Assembly: GCA_934133195.1 (NCBI GenBank)
Contig: CAKPAZ010000013.1
Coordinates: 1 to 32,742, forward strand
Origin: an uncultured Bacilli bacterium
GTDB taxonomy: Bacteria > Bacillota_I > Bacilli_A > ML615J-28 > CAG-313
DNA: 32,742 nucleotides
Direction of reading: 5' to 3'
Of this stretch, positions 15,082 through 24,420 are shown in pieces. The position numbers were made by a program, and so were the translations under genes. The notes under the pieces are model-generated. The model was not told where the DNA came from. It saw nothing but the letters and a program-made list of their open reading frames with translations, and searched no databases. Each line of letters opens with the position of its first letter. Position 1 is the stretch's first letter.

Positions 15082-17481
15082 ATGAAAAGAAATGAATGGA
15101 AAAAATCATACACCATTTTGTGTGAAAATAATTTTCAATATTTTGGTGAAGTAAGTACGACTTCAGGTCAATCAAAACTAGAAGGGACATCAATACTGTA
15201 TTATCCAGCTAATGGTAATTACTCAATGCTTGAAAGTTACAAAAATAATATCTTTAGTGGATTATGTTTTACTAAAACTAAATCAGAAAATGTTGCTTTT
15301 CCAACCTTCCAAGCAGGATTATATAAAGTAAATAGATATGTAGGTCCTCTTGTTTCAGTTTTACCTTACGAGTATAAAACTAAAGATAGTTATAATTTTG
15401 ATATCATTTTTTCTAATACTAATGATAGTGGTAGAAATGATGGTGCTGTTATATATATTGCACCTTTAAAAGAAACTTTTACTATTCTACAATATAGTAA
15501 TGGTGTAAAACAAAATAAGTCAATTAGGTTTGATAAGGGTCATCTTTATCTAGAAAAATTAATTGACAATACTAACAAAGAAGTAGTAAATACCATTGAA
15601 TGTGGATGGAATTTTAATCCCTCATCATTTGGATTATTAAAATTACCTAAAAATTGTCTTGGATTTGAAAATCATGGCTTTAAACCTGCATTCACTGATT
15701 ATGTTGTGGAAAATGGTAAAACGGAACACTACTATTATGGAATGGTTGAAACCTATGGTGATGGTGCAACCTACATTGTTGAAGATAATAAACGTATCTT
15801 TACTGATGAAGTTGCTCATTATGGTATTATTGAATATAAAAATAAAGATAAGTACTTTGGTGAAGTAATCGCAGATGGTGATGAAGGTGGATTCAAACGA
15901 ACTGGCTTTGGTTGTTTCCGTGGGAAAAATGATGCTTACATTGGTAATTATACAAGTTCCCTACGAAATGGTGTTGGCTTAACTATAAAGGGAAGTACTG
16001 CTGCTTTTGGTAACTATAATTCTAATAAAAAAACAGGATTATATTTTGAAATTGATGGCAATAAACTTTTAGTTTATTACATGATTGATGATAAACGTAA
16101 GGGTAAATACTATGTTATTGATAGTAATACCTTTAAAGTAGAAGAACGTGATGGAAGTGGTAAGACAACTTTAGTTGCGACATTCGATAAGAAGGTGGAA
16201 TCAACAAGTAAGAGTACTGATGATCCGGTTATATCTGGTGTTGACCCCGCAAAGCTACGTACCTTAGCTAATTACAACTTTACATATGAAGTGATTAACG
16301 ACAATATCTATTTAACGGGGGTTAATCAAAAAGGTAAAGATACTAAGGAAATGCATATTCCAGGATTCGTTAAAGGAATTAGAAAAAATGCTTTTCAAGG
16401 ATTAAAAAAATTAGAATTTGTTGAAATCTTTGATGGAGTAGAATTTATTGATGAAGGAGCCTTTAGAGATTGTCCTAACATTAAAAAATTAATTCTTCCT
16501 AATACGATTACAACTATTGAAGCTCATACATTTGAATCAAAACAATTAGAACGCGTAGATTTTCCTTCACATGTTAAATTGATTAAAAGCTATGCCTTCT
16601 TAGAATGTTCAAGATTAAAATGGATAACAATTGGAAATAAGAATTGTGTTATTGAAGAAAATGCTTTCCCTAAAGTAGTCCAACAAGACTTAAAGAAGTA
16701 TGAAAGAAAAAAAGAAGATGAACCTGAACAAAAGACGAAAGTTAAAGCAACAAAAGAAAAAATCAAAGTACCAAAAACAAGAACAAGAAGAAAACGATCA
16801 ATAATTGTCAATTTCTTTAGAGGTATTGGTCAATTATTTGGAATTATCTTTGGATCAATATTCTATTTCTTTGTAAAATTAATCCCAGGATTATTCAAAA
16901 AAATCTTTACGAAGAAAAGCAGAAGTCATGGTGGTTCTTTCTTCAGTAAAATTGGTAGTTTCTTCGCAATGATAGGAAGAGGAATCTTATTTGTAATAAC
17001 TGCTCCGTTTAGATTAGTTAAAAAATTATCAAGCTCGCCAAGTTTTCTTGATCTTTTGTTTATTTTAATTATGGGTGCATACTTAATGTTAGGAATAACC
17101 TCATGGATTAAATATGTTTCATGGGATACTGTTTGGTGGCCTGGCTTTTTTGGATATCACTGGGAACTTGGTTCATTTGGTGTATCACTAATGTCTACTC
17201 ATGAGTTTTGGCCAGGATTATTAGGTATCATAATTACCATTGTTGGTGGATTAATCGATATTATTATCTACCTTCTAATGATTATCTTTGTGTATGTAAT
17301 TTTTGTATGCCTTCAAATAATTATTCAACTAGGCATTATCTTTGTTATTCCAGCCGCAATCCCAATTTATCTTTTAGTTATGACCATTAAAGCCGATGAT
17401 AAACTGGAAAAAATAGTAACGTTTATAATAACATTAGGTCTTTCGATAACTTACTTTATTTTCTTATCACAATTGTTATAA
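15082..17481 (+). CDS. MORN-repeat and BspA-type LRR protein with C-terminal membrane domain
   Basis: A 799-residue modular protein. There is no signal peptide at the N-terminus (MKRNEWKKSY). Residues about 205-325 carry MORN-like units (EHYYYGMVETYGDGATY, DKYFGEVIADGDEG, YIGNYTSSLRNGVGL, FGNYNSNKKTGLYF). Residues about 405-533 are BspA/LRR_5 repeats (MHIPGFVKGIRKNAFQGLKK, LEFVEIFDGVEFIDEGAFRD, LILPNTITTIEAHTF). A strongly basic linker (536-573) leads to a C-terminal region with several hydrophobic helices (about 575-799). ATG 15082 is preferred over TTG 15067 because GGAG lies at 15071-15074, 7 bp upstream. With no signal peptide and a basic pre-membrane linker, the repeats are probably cytoplasmic. 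Function is unknown. Confidence 0.88.
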   Translation: MKRNEWKKSYTILCENNFQYFGEVSTTSGQSKLEGTSILYYPANGNYSMLESYKNNIFSGLCFTKTKSENVAFPTFQAGLYKVNRYVGPLVSVLPYEYKTKDSYNFDIIFSNTNDSGRNDGAVIYIAPLKETFTILQYSNGVKQNKSIRFDKGHLYLEKLIDNTNKEVVNTIECGWNFNPSSFGLLKLPKNCLGFENHGFKPAFTDYVVENGKTEHYYYGMVETYGDGATYIVEDNKRIFTDEVAHYGIIEYKNKDKYFGEVIADGDEGGFKRTGFGCFRGKNDAYIGNYTSSLRNGVGLTIKGSTAAFGNYNSNKKTGLYFEIDGNKLLVYYMIDDKRKGKYYVIDSNTFKVEERDGSGKTTLVATFDKKVESTSKSTDDPVISGVDPAKLRTLANYNFTYEVINDNIYLTGVNQKGKDTKEMHIPGFVKGIRKNAFQGLKKLEFVEIFDGVEFIDEGAFRDCPNIKKLILPNTITTIEAHTFESKQLERVDFPSHVKLIKSYAFLECSRLKWITIGNKNCVIEENAFPKVVQQDLKKYERKKEDEPEQKTKVKATKEKIKVPKTRTRRKRSIIVNFFRGIGQLFGIIFGSIFYFFVKLIPGLFKKIFTKKSRSHGGSFFSKIGSFFAMIGRGILFVITAPFRLVKKLSSSPSFLDLLFILIMGAYLMLGITSWIKYVSWDTVWWPGFFGYHWELGSFGVSLMSTHEFWPGLLGIIITIVGGLIDIIIYLLMIIFVYVIFVCLQIIIQLGIIFVIPAAIPIYLLVMTIKADDKLEKIVTFIITLGLSITYFIFLSQLL

Positions 17482-17511
17482 AATAAAGATTATTAAGAAA
17501 GAGATTTTAAT

Positions 17512-17545
17512 AAAGAAGAAGTATCAATTGATATTTCTTCTTTTT
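17512..17545 (+). terminator. Terminator after MORN/LRR gene
   Basis: AAGAAGAAGTATCAA and its near-perfect complement (17513-17542, one G-T) form a long hairpin followed by T residues. Confidence 0.85.
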
Positions 17546-17585
17546 GTTTTTTAGAGGTAAAAAAAGGCATAAAAAGTAAAAAATA

Positions 17586-17624
17586 TTGCAAGATACACAA
17601 ATAAACAATAAAAAATGGTAAAAT
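17586..17624 (+). promoter_or_regulatory. Candidate extended -10 promoter for the YwaF-like gene
   Basis: TGGTAAAAT (17616-17624) is an extended -10 without a well-placed -35. An upstream TTGCAA (17586-17591) is 17 bp before a weaker TAAAAA. GAGGAG at 17645-17650 is the ribosome site for ATG 17660. Confidence 0.4.
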
Positions 17625-17659
17625 AATAAGGTGGGAAAATAGAAGAGGAGTTAAAAAAT

Positions 17660-18394
17660 ATGTTTACATACACACATTTTATATGGCTTGCTAACGCAGC
17701 TTTAATTATAGCAATAATGCTAATCTTATCAAAAAACTTAAAACTATCACTTAAAACTGTCTTAACAATTATGTGTATTGTTAGTCTCTTAAGTGAAGTA
17801 ACAAAAATTCTTTTAAATATGGAAGATGGTATAAAAGGTGGAAAAGTCCTTGATCCAGGAAGTTTACCATTTCATCTTTGTAGTATTCAAATCTTCTTTA
17901 TTTTTGGTTTAAGATTTTTCATAAATAATGAAAAAACAAAACAAGTATTATATAACTTTATGGTACCTACTTCAATCGTGGGAGCGATTATTTCATTATT
18001 TATTCCAACTGTTGGTACTTCATTTTTGAAAGTACAAGTTTATCAATATTTTATATATCATGCTTTTCTAATTTTTTTTGGTATTTATTTAATAAGAGAA
18101 AAACATGTAATATTTAATGTTAAAACTTTACTTACCAATTATGCATTACTAATTATGTTGATGTTCTTAAATCTATGGGTTAATAGTTTCTTAAGCTTCG
18201 CGGGAACTAACTTTATGTATTTAACAAGACCACCAATGAAGAATTTACCAATCTTAAATCTTGATCACGGATGGTATGTTTACTTCATAAGTCTCTTTAT
18301 GCTCGCAGTAATCTTAATGGGAGCATTCCAACTTCCATTTATTCTAATAAATAAACATCAAGCTAAAAAAGCAATCCAAGAAAGTAATGAATAG
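17660..18394 (+). CDS. YwaF/TMEM164-family integral membrane protein
   Basis: A 244-residue protein with about seven membrane helices. It matches the YwaF (TIGR02206/TMEM164-like) family by the LPFHLCSIQIFF motif at about residues 70-81, where the His-Leu-Cys-Ser core is characteristic, and by TNFMYLTRPP near residue 185 before the last two helices. Family members are widespread in Firmicutes; TMEM164 homologues in animals are lipid acyltransferases using conserved Cys/His residues, so a lipid role is possible but unproven here. The CofE-like gene begins 38 bp downstream with no terminator between, suggesting a two-gene operon. Confidence 0.87.
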   Translation: MFTYTHFIWLANAALIIAIMLILSKNLKLSLKTVLTIMCIVSLLSEVTKILLNMEDGIKGGKVLDPGSLPFHLCSIQIFFIFGLRFFINNEKTKQVLYNFMVPTSIVGAIISLFIPTVGTSFLKVQVYQYFIYHAFLIFFGIYLIREKHVIFNVKTLLTNYALLIMLMFLNLWVNSFLSFAGTNFMYLTRPPMKNLPILNLDHGWYVYFISLFMLAVILMGAFQLPFILINKHQAKKAIQESNE

Positions 18395-18432
18395 AAATAA
18401 AAATTAAATATATTAAATAAGGAAGGTATAAT

Positions 18433-19626
18433 ATGAGTAGAAGACTTGGAACTGTATCAATGGGAATAAGATGTCCAATCATCAAAGAAGGCGATAACTT
18501 AAGTGAAATCGTTGTAAATAGTATCATGGAAGCTTGCAATGAGGAAAATATCAAACTTCGTGACCGAGATGTTGTCGCAATCACTGAATCCGTTGTCGCA
18601 AGAGCACAAGGAAACTATGCAACAACTGATCAAATCGCAGAAGACATTAAAACCAAATTTCATGGAGAAGAAATAGGGGTAATATTTCCCATCCTTTCCA
18701 GAAATCGTTTCGCAATCCTTTTAAAGGGAATCGCAAAAGGTACGAAAAAAATAATCCTAATGTTAAACTATCCATCTGATGAAGTAGGTAATGCTTTAAT
18801 TAGTTGGGATCAAATCGATGAAAAAGGTGTAAATCCTTATTCAGATGTTTTAACATATGAAGAATATCGTAAGTTATTTGGATATAATGTGCATGAATTT
18901 ACAGGCGTTGATTATGTTGAATATTATATCAACCTAGTAAAAGAAGTAGGAACTGATATTGAAGTAATATTCTCTAACAATCCTAAGACTATCTTAAATT
19001 ATACTAAGAATGTTCTTGTATGTGATATTCACACAAGAAAAAGAACTAAACGTATTTTAAAAGAAAATAACGCTAATATCGTTTTTGGTCTCGATGAAAT
19101 CTTAACATCATCAGTTAATGGATTAGGATATAATGAATTATACGGATTACTTGGCTCAAATAAAGCAAGTGAAGATAAAGTAAAACTATTCCCTCGTGAT
19201 GCTTTATGGCTAGTAGAAGATATTCAAGAAAAACTTTACAAACTAACTAACAAAAAAGTAGAAGTAATGGTTTATGGTGATGGTGCCTTCAAAGATCCTC
19301 AAGGTAAAATCTGGGAATTAGCTGATCCTGTGGTTTCTCCATTCCATACCGATGGCTTAAATGGAACTCCAAATGAGTTAAAACTAAAATATCTTGCGGA
19401 CAACGACTTTAAAGAATTAAAAGGTGAAGAATTAAAGATGGCCATTTCTAAACTCATCAAAGAAAAAGAACAAAGTTTAGTAGGTAAAATGGTATCTGAA
19501 GGAACTACACCACGTCAATTAACCGACCTTATTGGTTCATTATGTGATCTAACTAGTGGATCTGGAGATAAAGGAACGCCAATTATTTTAATCCAAGGCT
19601 ACTTTGACAATTATACAAATGAATAA
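18433..19626 (+). CDS. CofE-like (coenzyme F420-0:L-glutamate ligase family) protein
   Basis: A 397-residue protein of the F420 ligase fold (PF01996-like). Family features are an N-terminal TVSMGIRCPIIKEGDNLSEI, RDRDVVAITESVVARAQG (the conserved metal/GTP region), LSRNRFAILLKGIA, a central DIHTRKR and DGAFKDPQGKIWELADPVVS near residue 280-300. CofE adds gamma-linked glutamates to F420-0 using GTP. F420 is not expected in this kind of organism, and no other F420 gene is seen here, so the real acceptor (for example a folate or another gamma-glutamylated compound) is unknown. AAGGAAGG (18419-18426) supports ATG 18433. Probably co-transcribed with the YwaF-like gene. Confidence 0.88.
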   Translation: MSRRLGTVSMGIRCPIIKEGDNLSEIVVNSIMEACNEENIKLRDRDVVAITESVVARAQGNYATTDQIAEDIKTKFHGEEIGVIFPILSRNRFAILLKGIAKGTKKIILMLNYPSDEVGNALISWDQIDEKGVNPYSDVLTYEEYRKLFGYNVHEFTGVDYVEYYINLVKEVGTDIEVIFSNNPKTILNYTKNVLVCDIHTRKRTKRILKENNANIVFGLDEILTSSVNGLGYNELYGLLGSNKASEDKVKLFPRDALWLVEDIQEKLYKLTNKKVEVMVYGDGAFKDPQGKIWELADPVVSPFHTDGLNGTPNELKLKYLADNDFKELKGEELKMAISKLIKEKEQSLVGKMVSEGTTPRQLTDLIGSLCDLTSGSGDKGTPIILIQGYFDNYTNE

Positions 19627-19634
19627 TTAAAAAT

Positions 19635-19673
19635 AAACACATTAGATATGGGTAATCAATCTAATGTGTTTTT
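19635..19673 (+). terminator. Terminator after cofE-like gene
   Basis: A 13-bp perfect stem (AAACACATTAGAT 19635-19647 with 19659-19671) has an 11-nt loop and ends in T residues. Confidence 0.9.
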
Positions 19674-19700
19674 ATATTTAAAAGTAATAAGTTTAAAATG

Positions 19701-19730
19701 TTTACACAAAATAACATAAAATGATATAAT
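19701..19730 (+). promoter_or_regulatory. Promoter of the membrane-linked helicase gene
   Basis: TTTACA (19701-19706), an 18-bp spacer and TATAAT (19725-19730), with an extended TG at 19722-19723. Confidence 0.75.
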
Positions 19731-19755
19731 TAATTAAGAAAGTGAAGTGAAGAGT

Positions 19756-22410
19756 ATGAATTTGGATAACATTCGTTTTAAAGGAACCTTTAGAAGCTAT
19801 CAACAAAGAATCTTAGATGCGGCTGATACTTATCTTGAAGATGGAAAAATCAATATTGTAGCAGCACCAGGTAGTGGTAAGACAATCCTTGGACTTGAGT
19901 TAATAAGACGCCTTGGTAATCCATGTATTATTCTATCTCCCACTACCACAATTAAAGAACAATGGGGTGAAAGATTTAGAGAATCATTTTTACCTGATAA
20001 TGCAGATGTCAATGAATATGTAAATTATGATCTAAATAAGATAGTTTTCATCAATTCTATCACGTATCAAGCTTTATACTCTGCTATCAACAAAGTTGAA
20101 GTTGCAACCGATGATGAAACAGTTGACTACTCATCACTTGATTTATTCAAGGTGATGCGTCAAAACAACATTAAAACAATTTGTTTAGATGAAGCACATC
20201 ACTTACAAAATGAATGGCAAAAAGCCTTAGAAAAATTTATCAGTGCTTTAGATAAAGATGTCAAAATTATATCACTTACAGCGACTCCTCCCTATGATGC
20301 TAAAACAACTGAATGGCAACGTTACATCAGTGTATGTGGAGAAATTGATGAAGAAATATTTGTACCTGAACTAGTCAAACAAGGAACACTTTCTCCTCAT
20401 CAAGATTACGTAATATTCAATTATCCAACAGCAGCGGAAACCCAAATCTTTAAAGAATATAAAGAAAATTCATATCATGCTTTACAAGCCCTTAAGAGCC
20501 TTCCTTGGATGATGGCTTTATATACAAATATTAATAGTAATTACAAGAGTATGTTAACAGATATTTATACTAATGTAAAAGAATATATTGCTCTTTTAAT
20601 ATTATTTAATTACTATGGATTTGAAGTAGATCCCAAATTAATAAAAGCTTTAACTAATGTAACATACCTTCCGAGTCTAACCTTAAGTTATGCTGAAATC
20701 GCTCTTCAGTTTTTAATTGATTCAGACTTAATCACAAAAATTCAAAAAGAAGAATTAATAAAAATTTTAAAAGAAAACCAAGTATATGAAAAAAACAAAG
20801 TGTCTTTAGAACTAGATGAAAAACTAAAAAGAAATCTCATTAGTTCCCTTGGTAAGATGGATAGTATCATCAAAATTGTTGAAAGTGAATACTCATCTCT
20901 TGGTACCGACCTACGAATGTTAATTCTAACTGATTATATCAAGAAAGAATCACTATCTAAAGTTGGTACTAATGATTCAATTAATAATGTAAGTGTTGTA
21001 AGTATCTTTGAAAAAATAAGAAAATCAACAACAATTAATATGGGAGTTTTATCAGGTAATTTAGTTGTCCTACCTAATTCATTATTAGAAGATCTCAAGG
21101 AAAAATATTCTTTTACTACAAAGTCAATTGATAAAACAAACTATTCAATCGTTAACTTTAAAGGTACAAATAAAGATAAAGTTAGAATTGTGTCTAAATT
21201 ATTTGAAGATGGATTAATTAATATTTTAATTGGTACTAAATCTCTTCTTGGTGAAGGTTGGGATTCTCCATGTATTAATTCCTTAATTCTTGCTAGCTTT
21301 ATTGGTAGTTTTATGTTATCCAATCAAATGAGAGGACGAGCCATCAGAATTGATAAAAATCATCCTGATAAAGTATCTAACATTTGGCATTTAGTTACCA
21401 TTGAGCCTGATTATATGTTTGAAGAAAACAAACTAAAAAAACTATCAGCTCACACTACTTATGATAACAATACAATTCAATCAGTTGATTATCAAACCTT
21501 AGAAAGAAGATTTGATTGTTTTGTAGGACCAAGTTATGATACAGATATGATAGAAAGTGGAATCGAAAGAATCACTACCATTAAACCTCCATTTGATCAA
21601 AAAGGTATCGAAAAAATAAATCAAAACACCTTAGAATTATCAAGAAATCGTATGTTGGTAAAAGAAAGATGGCAAGCATCACTATCAAAAACCTCAAAAG
21701 TAGGTATAAGTTCAGAGGTTCCCAAAACCAGAAAAATCCCATCATTTACCTTTACTAACATTGCTTATGTCTTGTTGATAATGATAATTGAAACAATTAT
21801 TATTAATGCTTTAAGTATAGCTATTACAAGAGTTACGCTTGATTCAAGTTTAGGAATTCTTGCAATGATAGCTATGGTAATTACTCTAATTATAACCGCA
21901 GTAAGTTTAATTTTCGTTTTAAGAAAGTTAGTTGCTAACTTAAATCCAACCAATCAAATTAAGACTTTTTCTAAATGTATCTTAAAAACTCTAAAAGATG
22001 TAAACCTTATTGAATCATCATGTTCATTGAAAGTTAACAGTGATAAACAAGGAATATACATTAATGTTTCATTAATTAATGCTACTTTATATGAACAAAA
22101 TCTTTTCAATACAGCCATTACGGAATTCTTAAATCCAATAGAAAATCCTAGATATGTTATTATTAGAAAGAATTGTTTTAAAAAATATAACTATAAATAC
22201 TCTTTCGCATGTCCTTCAGTAATTGGAAAAAACAAAGAAACGGCAGAAATATTTAAAAGATATTTATCAAAACTTATGGGAAAATATGATCTTGTTTATA
22301 CTAGAAGTGAAGAGGGAAGAAAGTTAATCTTAAAGTGTCGACAAAAATCATATATTAGTTATAATGCTAAAAAGCTTATGAAAAAGCATAAACTAAATAG
22401 ATGGAGTTAA
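19756..22410 (+). CDS. DEAD/DEAH-box SF2 helicase with C-terminal transmembrane pair
   Basis: An 884-residue protein. Helicase motifs are in order: SYQQRIL (about 14-20, ahead of motif I), Walker A APGSGKT (37-43), DEAHHL (from 145), motif III SLTATPP (173-179), then in the second RecA domain GEGWDSP (499-505) and QMRGRAIR (524-531, motif VI with arginine fingers). About 200 extra residues sit between the RecA cores. Two hydrophobic helices (about 668-690 and 699-722) follow, then a roughly 160-residue alpha/beta domain of unknown type. ATG 19756 and GTG 19747 are both possible starts; neither has a strong ribosome site. It has its own promoter and terminator. Restriction-like or phage-defence functions are possible, but no nuclease or methylase partner is adjacent. 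Confidence 0.88.
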   Translation: MNLDNIRFKGTFRSYQQRILDAADTYLEDGKINIVAAPGSGKTILGLELIRRLGNPCIILSPTTTIKEQWGERFRESFLPDNADVNEYVNYDLNKIVFINSITYQALYSAINKVEVATDDETVDYSSLDLFKVMRQNNIKTICLDEAHHLQNEWQKALEKFISALDKDVKIISLTATPPYDAKTTEWQRYISVCGEIDEEIFVPELVKQGTLSPHQDYVIFNYPTAAETQIFKEYKENSYHALQALKSLPWMMALYTNINSNYKSMLTDIYTNVKEYIALLILFNYYGFEVDPKLIKALTNVTYLPSLTLSYAEIALQFLIDSDLITKIQKEELIKILKENQVYEKNKVSLELDEKLKRNLISSLGKMDSIIKIVESEYSSLGTDLRMLILTDYIKKESLSKVGTNDSINNVSVVSIFEKIRKSTTINMGVLSGNLVVLPNSLLEDLKEKYSFTTKSIDKTNYSIVNFKGTNKDKVRIVSKLFEDGLINILIGTKSLLGEGWDSPCINSLILASFIGSFMLSNQMRGRAIRIDKNHPDKVSNIWHLVTIEPDYMFEENKLKKLSAHTTYDNNTIQSVDYQTLERRFDCFVGPSYDTDMIESGIERITTIKPPFDQKGIEKINQNTLELSRNRMLVKERWQASLSKTSKVGISSEVPKTRKIPSFTFTNIAYVLLIMIIETIIINALSIAITRVTLDSSLGILAMIAMVITLIITAVSLIFVLRKLVANLNPTNQIKTFSKCILKTLKDVNLIESSCSLKVNSDKQGIYINVSLINATLYEQNLFNTAITEFLNPIENPRYVIIRKNCFKKYNYKYSFACPSVIGKNKETAEIFKRYLSKLMGKYDLVYTRSEEGRKLILKCRQKSYISYNAKKLMKKHKLNRWS

Positions 22411-22458
22411 TTATATGGTGTGAAAAAATCGCCAAACAAAAAAAGATAAAAATTAATT

Positions 22459-22494
22459 AAAAAAGATTATTTTTTGGTAAAATAATCTTTTTTT
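22459..22494 (+). terminator. Terminator after helicase gene
   Basis: A 15-bp AT-rich stem (22459-22473 with 22479-22493, core AAGATTATTTT) has the loop TTGGT and a T-rich 3' end. Confidence 0.85.
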
Positions 22495-22569
22495 AATGTT
22501 CATATAATTTAATAAAAGTACATTATTTGTCTACAATTATTTCCTACCTTAATCCATATTTCAAAAATA

Positions 22570-22598
22570 TTGCAAAAGATGGAAAAATATGATAAAAT
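22570..22598 (+). promoter_or_regulatory. Promoter of the SPFH-TIR-TIR operon
   Basis: TTGCAA (22570-22575), a 17-bp spacer and TAAAAT (22593-22598), with an extended TG at 22590-22591. No other promoter of this quality was noticed before 30046. Confidence 0.75.
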
Positions 22599-22635
22599 AA
22601 AGAAAACGCTTTTAGAAAAAATGGAGGAAATGAAA

Positions 22636-24411
22636 ATGGCAAATTTTCTAATTCAATGTCCTTGTTGTGGAACTTTCAATAAGGCTTCAACATCTTTATT
22701 CGCAAAAAAGAATATTAAATGTTCATGTGGGAACATTATCAATGTAAAGAAAGATAAATTAAAATCAGTGAGATGTCAACACTGTCAAAATATTGTTGTA
22801 TATGATCAATCAAAAGGATTTAATGCAGAATGTCCAGTATGTCATGAAAAAATAATAAGTGAAGGAAGCATCAGTAAAACAGTTGATGTAACTTGCCCTA
22901 CTTGTTTTTGCACATTAACTGTAAGTAAGAGTCTAACTACTTGTGAATGTCCTTTGTGTGATACGATAGTTGATGTCCAAAAAGAAATGGCTAAAAACAA
23001 AATGCAAGAAGAAGGAGCAATTTCGGTAATCAAATACGAAGGACCTAATGATGTCTTTGTATGGAAACACCCTGTTGAAAACTTTAACTTAGGTTCACAA
23101 TTAATCGTTCATGAATCACAAGTTGCGGTTTTCTTTAAAGATGGTCAAGCTCTTGATACATTTAAAGCAGGTCGTTATACTCTTTCAACTGATTCTCTAC
23201 CTTTACTTAGCAAGCTATACCAAATTCCAACTGGTGGTAAAGATCCTTTCTATTCTGAAATATACTTTGTAAATTTAACTACACAACTTGGAATTAAATG
23301 GGGAACTGACTCAAAAGTTAGAATGTTTGATCCAATATCTGGTTTACATATTGAGCTTGGAGCATGTGGTCAATTCAATATTTGTGTTAGTGATGCTAGA
23401 AGATTACTAATCAAAGTTGTTGGTACAACTACTGGCTTAACTCAAAATGAAATCTTTAGTGGCGATGCTTCTATTGCGGGGATGACTGGTAAATTTAAAG
23501 CTTTAATTATCAATAAAGTTAAAACTAATCTCGCAAAATCAATTCGTGAAAACGACATTAATATCCTAGAAGTAGATGAACATTTAGATGAATTATCAGA
23601 AATCTTAAAGAATAAAATTAATGAAGTATTAGTAGAATATGGATTAATGATGCCAGAATTCTTTATTACTTCAATTGTAACTCCTGATGATGATCCAAAC
23701 TTTAGAAAATTAAAAGAACAACACGCAGAAAGATACTTACTTGTTCAACAAGAAAGAATTCGTCAAGCCGAAGCCGAAGCAGCTCAAGCAAGAAAACTTG
23801 TTGAAGCTCGTACTCAAGCACAAGAAGAAATCATTGCGGCTCAAGCTAGTGCTGAAGCATATCGTCTTCAAGCCGAAGCTGAAGCTCAAGAAATGCGTAT
23901 GAAAGGTTACACCTATGAACAAGAAACTAAACGTCAAATTGGTGTAGCAATGGCATCAAATGAATCAGGTGGTACTGCAGCCGCAAGTAGTATTGTAAAT
24001 AATATGGTAGGACTTGGTGTTGGACTTGGGGTAATGGGTGAAGTAGCCGGAACAGTTCGTGAATCACTATCACCTGAATCACAACCACAAACTCAATCTT
24101 GGGAATGTCCAAGTTGTCATACAAAAGTTACCACTGGTTTTTGTCCAAATTGTGGAATCAAAAAACCAAGTGAAGGTTGGAACTGTGAATGTGGACAAAA
24201 GAACATTACAACTGCTTTCTGCCCAAACTGTGGATCAAAAAAACCAAGTGAAGGCTGGAACTGTGAATGTGGACAAAAGAACATTACCACTGCTTTCTGT
24301 CCAAACTGTGGTTCAAAAAAACCAAGTGAAGGCTGGAATTGTGAATGTGGACAAAAGAATATTAAAACTAATTTCTGTCCAAGCTGTGGATCAAAAAAGC
24401 CTGCTGAATAA
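22636..24411 (+). CDS. SPFH (Band 7, YdjI-like) protein with N- and C-terminal zinc ribbons
   Basis: A 591-residue protein. The N-terminus has three Cys-rich zinc-ribbon-like units (CPCC...CSC; CQHC...CPVC; CPTC...CECPLC, residues about 8-110). The SPFH/Band_7 domain of the virion-core/YdjI type runs from about 128 to 355 (ISVIKYEGPNDVFVWKHP, then VFFKDGQALDTFKAGRYTL). A long Ala/Glu/Gln coiled coil follows (about 356-435), then a Gly-rich hydrophobic stretch (450-475) and four 26-residue zinc-ribbon repeats (489-591). SPFH proteins form membrane-associated oligomeric scaffolds. ATG 22636 is preferred because GGAGG (22623-22627) lies 8 bp upstream; a TTG at 22570 coincides with the -35 box. 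It is the first gene of the operon, with a TIR gene 25 bp downstream. Confidence 0.92.
   Translation: MANFLIQCPCCGTFNKASTSLFAKKNIKCSCGNIINVKKDKLKSVRCQHCQNIVVYDQSKGFNAECPVCHEKIISEGSISKTVDVTCPTCFCTLTVSKSLTTCECPLCDTIVDVQKEMAKNKMQEEGAISVIKYEGPNDVFVWKHPVENFNLGSQLIVHESQVAVFFKDGQALDTFKAGRYTLSTDSLPLLSKLYQIPTGGKDPFYSEIYFVNLTTQLGIKWGTDSKVRMFDPISGLHIELGACGQFNICVSDARRLLIKVVGTTTGLTQNEIFSGDASIAGMTGKFKALIINKVKTNLAKSIRENDINILEVDEHLDELSEILKNKINEVLVEYGLMMPEFFITSIVTPDDDPNFRKLKEQHAERYLLVQQERIRQAEAEAAQARKLVEARTQAQEEIIAAQASAEAYRLQAEAEAQEMRMKGYTYEQETKRQIGVAMASNESGGTAAASSIVNNMVGLGVGLGVMGEVAGTVRESLSPESQPQTQSWECPSCHTKVTTGFCPNCGIKKPSEGWNCECGQKNITTAFCPNCGSKKPSEGWNCECGQKNITTAFCPNCGSKKPSEGWNCECGQKNIKTNFCPSCGSKKPAE
24100..24408 (+). 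repeat. Four tandem 78-bp zinc-ribbon repeats
   Basis: Units start at 24100, 24178, 24256 and 24334, each coding for 26 residues of the form WNCECGQKNITTAFCPNCG plus a SKKPSEG linker. Units 2 and 3 are identical in protein and nearly so in DNA, showing recent expansion. Confidence 0.93.
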
Positions 24412-24420
24412 CCATTTAAT

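Noticed and set aside
22570..22635. A TTG start at 22570 for the SPFH gene, adding 22 residues
   Set aside because: The TTG is part of a consensus -35 box with a good -10 at 22593-22598, and GGAGG at 22623-22627 fits ATG 22636.
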